Source: Dongia_B soli (GTDB taxonomy: Bacteria; Pseudomonadota; Alphaproteobacteria; Dongiales; Dongiaceae). Taken from it: DNA of 64,000 bases. The stretch is taken from NCBI RefSeq assembly GCF_034044715.1, contig NZ_JAXCLW010000002.1:558001-622000 (forward strand), read 5' to 3'. Positions within the stretch are counted from its first letter, which is position 1. Every line of letters starts with the position of its first letter. The position numbers and the translations under genes are program-made. The notes beneath the pieces were generated by a model, which ran no database searches, had not been told where the DNA came from, and saw nothing but the letters and a program-made list of their open reading frames with translations. Below are positions 62,001 to 64,000 of the stretch, one piece after another.

Positions 62001-63518
62001 TCAGTCCTCGCTGGCTGCGACCTGCGACAGGACTTCGCCTTTACCCCGCATCCGCATGATCAGCGGTACGACGAGCGCCAAGGCGGCCAGCGCCAATAGG
62101 GTGATCGAGATCGGCGAGTGAACGAGGACCGTGAGATCGCCCTGGCTGATGGCAAGAGCCCGGCGCAATTGCTGTTCGGCCAGCGGACCAAGAATGAGAC
62201 CAACAACCACCGGGGCGATCGGATAGCCGAAGCGGCGCAATACATAGCCGAGCAGGCCGAAGGCGAGTAGCAATCCAAGCTCGACGACCGATGGATTGGC
62301 GCCGATCGTCCCCAGCGTCGCGAAAAGGAGAATTCCCGCATAAAGCCAATGCCGCGGGATCGACAGCAATTTCACCCACAAGCCAATCATCGGCAGATTG
62401 AGAATAAGCAGCATGAAATTGGCGACCAGAAGACTGGCGATCAATCCCCAGACCAGTTCCGGGTTGCTGGTGAAGAGCAGGGGACCCGGTTGCAGCCCGT
62501 ATTGCTGAAAGCCTGCCAGCATGATTGCCGCTGTGGCGGTGGTCGGAAGACCAAGGGTCAGGAGCGGCACCAGAGTCCCCGCGGCCGAGGCATTGTTGGC
62601 TGCCTCAGGGCCAGCGACACCTTCGATCGCACCGCTACCGAATTCCTCCTTGTGCTTGGAGAAGCGCTTTTCGGTGGCGTAAGACAAGAACGTGCCGATT
62701 TCAGCGCCGCCCGCCGGCATTGCACCGATGGGAAAACCGATGACGGTGCCGCGCAGCCAGGACATCCAGGACCGCTTCCAGTCCTCGCGGTTCATCCAGA
62801 CCGAACCTTTGACCGGCTCGATCGCTTCGTTGCCATCGCCTTTCGCCGCAGCGACCGACAAGGTTTCTCCGACAGCGAATAAAGCAACAGCAAGCGTCGT
62901 CACTTCGACGCCGTCCAGCAGATCGGGTATGCCAAAGGCCAATCGCGCTTGGCCGGTTTGCAGGTCGATGCCGATCAGCCCAAGAGTCAGACCGATGAAG
63001 AGCGCCGTCAGCCCTCGCAATGTTGAATCGCCGAAAGCGGCCGAGACGGTGACGAAAGCCAGAACCATCAATGCGAAATATTCCGCAGGCCCGAAAGAGA
63101 GGGCGAATTTCACGACCCAGGGTGCGATGCAGGCGAGGGCAATGGTCGCAATCAATCCGGCGACGAAGGAGCCGATGGCGGCGGTTGCCAAAGCCGGACC
63201 ACCGCGACCGGCCCGCGCCATCTTATTGCCTTCAAGAGCGGTGACGATCGATGCGCTTTCGCCCGGCGTGTTGAGCAGGATCGATGTCGTGGAGCCACCA
63301 TACATGCCGCCGTAATAAATGCCTGCGAACATGATGAGAGAGCCGGCCGGATCGAGCTTGAAGGTAACCGGGAGGAGTAGGGCGACGGTGAGTGCCGGGC
63401 CGATCCCGGGCAGCACGCCGACTGCCGTGCCAAGCGTGACGCCGACCAAGGCGAAGAGCAAATTGCTGGGCTCGACCGCGACGCCGAGACCCTGCAAAAG
63501 AAGGCTGAAAGTATCCAC
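62001..63518 (-). CDS. tctA: Tripartite tricarboxylate transporter large permease TctA
   Basis: TctA is the large membrane subunit of a secondary transporter that takes up tricarboxylates or related carboxylates with a periplasmic binding protein. The 505-residue protein has about twelve helices and the conserved loop GVLPGIGPALTVALLLPVTF, then GGMYGGSTTSILLNTPGES and GAMPAGGAEIGTFLSYATEK. The start is GTG 63518, with GGGAG seven bases upstream; the reading frame upstream is unrelated sequence. It is followed in the opposite direction by the deacetylase gene, 15 bases away. The solute specificity is not deducible. Confidence 0.95.
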   Translation of the reverse strand: MDTFSLLLQGLGVAVEPSNLLFALVGVTLGTAVGVLPGIGPALTVALLLPVTFKLDPAGSLIMFAGIYYGGMYGGSTTSILLNTPGESASIVTALEGNKMARAGRGGPALATAAIGSFVAGLIATIALACIAPWVVKFALSFGPAEYFALMVLAFVTVSAAFGDSTLRGLTALFIGLTLGLIGIDLQTGQARLAFGIPDLLDGVEVTTLAVALFAVGETLSVAAAKGDGNEAIEPVKGSVWMNREDWKRSWMSWLRGTVIGFPIGAMPAGGAEIGTFLSYATEKRFSKHKEEFGSGAIEGVAGPEAANNASAAGTLVPLLTLGLPTTATAAIMLAGFQQYGLQPGPLLFTSNPELVWGLIASLLVANFMLLILNLPMIGLWVKLLSIPRHWLYAGILLFATLGTIGANPSVVELGLLLAFGLLGYVLRRFGYPIAPVVVGLILGPLAEQQLRRALAISQGDLTVLVHSPISITLLALAALALVVPLIMRMRGKGEVLSQVAASED

Positions 63519-63531
63519 AAGATGCTCCCTG

Positions 63532-64000
63532 TCAGAACAGCTGTTGGATGAAACGCTCAGGCGGACCGCTGGGCAATGAAAGCTGCAGGATCTTGGCGAA
63601 GAACAGCCAGGCGGCGAAAGACAGAACAATGCCGAGGGGAACGGTCATCCACAGCGGCCCGCGTCCGAAGCTACGGGCGATCGCAGCAAACATCAGTCCG
63701 GTGGCAATCGAGAATCCGGCAATCTTGAGCAGCAGCATCTGTGCGGCGAGGCCACCGACAATCCAGATGATGGGCGCGATGTTGTCGGCTTCCCGTTTGG
63801 GGAAACCGCCGCGCCAGGCCGTAATAGCCGTGGCGACGGCGAGGACCAGCAATCCGCCGGCAATGGCATAGGGAAAGGCCGCTGGGCCGATGCGTGCATA
63901 ACTCGCAGCGCCGCCGATATGGCGGGTGTCCCAAAGGATCAAAGCCGCAACGCCCGCGAGAATGACGGCGATGACCAGCGCCGCCTTATCAGGACGGCGC
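63532..64000 (-). CDS. tctB: Tripartite tricarboxylate transporter small subunit TctB (5' end outside window)
   Basis: TctB is the small four-helix membrane subunit of the tripartite carboxylate transporter. The visible reading frame continues to the window edge without a start, beginning RRPDKAALVIAVILAGVAAL and then LILWDTRHIGGAASYARIGP, the usual N-terminal helix and loop of DUF1468 proteins. MTVPLGIVLSFAAWLFFAKI marks the last helices. The true start lies just beyond 64000. It is 13 bases upstream of tctA on the same strand. The binding-protein gene tctC is probably outside the window. Confidence 0.9.
   Translation of the reverse strand, partial: RRPDKAALVIAVILAGVAALILWDTRHIGGAASYARIGPAAFPYAIAGGLLVLAVATAITAWRGGFPKREADNIAPIIWIVGGLAAQMLLLKIAGFSIATGLMFAAIARSFGRGPLWMTVPLGIVLSFAAWLFFAKILQLSLPSGPPERFIQQLF

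Overview
The window reads as chromosome of a GC-rich, aerobic Gram-negative alphaproteobacterium, most like the Rhodospirillales. The basis is gene order (nuoA-N with separate nuoC and nuoD followed by birA, coaX and RNase J; rpsB-tsf-pyrH-frr-uppS-cdsA-dxr-rseP-bamA; gltA/gltX/comEC/lexA/moeA/moaC/trpCDG), the short ProS without an editing insert, and a GAAC-N7-GAAC type LexA box. The genus cannot be fixed from sequence alone.

Layout. 1-10.7 kb is accessory: the 5' part of hutU with a HutC-like operator, an EamA exporter, a DUF1127 peptide, a glutathione transferase divergent from an ArsR regulator across a perfect 12-bp inverted repeat, a GMC oxidoreductase with a Tat-signal partner, a phage-shock locus (pspF divergent from pspABC with an exact sigma-54 promoter), an exported sorbosone/glucose-dehydrogenase-like protein and aquaporin Z. 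A tRNA-Asp(GTC) sits at 11.0 kb. 11.3-25.6 kb is a complete 14-gene complex I operon, running on into birA, coaX and rnj. 28.8-36.6 kb holds a small exported protein, proS, lolC/E-lolD, a small membrane protein and dnaE. 36.9-48.3 kb is the translation, isoprenoid, phospholipid and outer-membrane block ending in skp, fabZ and a glyoxalase. 48.4-58.9 kb has gltA, gltX, comEC, lexA and a moeA-moaC-trpC-trpD-trpG run. 59-64 kb holds a motif-less P-type ATPase homologue, a YibQ-type polysaccharide deacetylase and tctA-tctB.

How they work together. Most of the window is housekeeping: complex I, envelope biogenesis (UppS, CdsA, RseP, BamA, Skp, LolCD), protein synthesis and replication. PspF-PspABC watches the inner membrane and LexA the DNA. 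Many operon joints are ATGA or TGATG overlaps that imply translational coupling.

Most unusual points: (1) 59041-60561 encodes a P1B-ATPase-like protein whose phosphorylation, dephosphorylation, metal and nucleotide motifs are all altered and which lacks the N-terminal helices, so it is probably a pseudoenzyme; (2) the skp-fabZ-gloA-gltA interval carries none of the lpxD, lpxA, lpxI and lpxB genes usual at this locus in alphaproteobacteria; (3) citrate synthase carries a basic Lys/Ala/Ser-rich N-terminal tail. I saw no CRISPR array, insertion sequence, prophage or rRNA.
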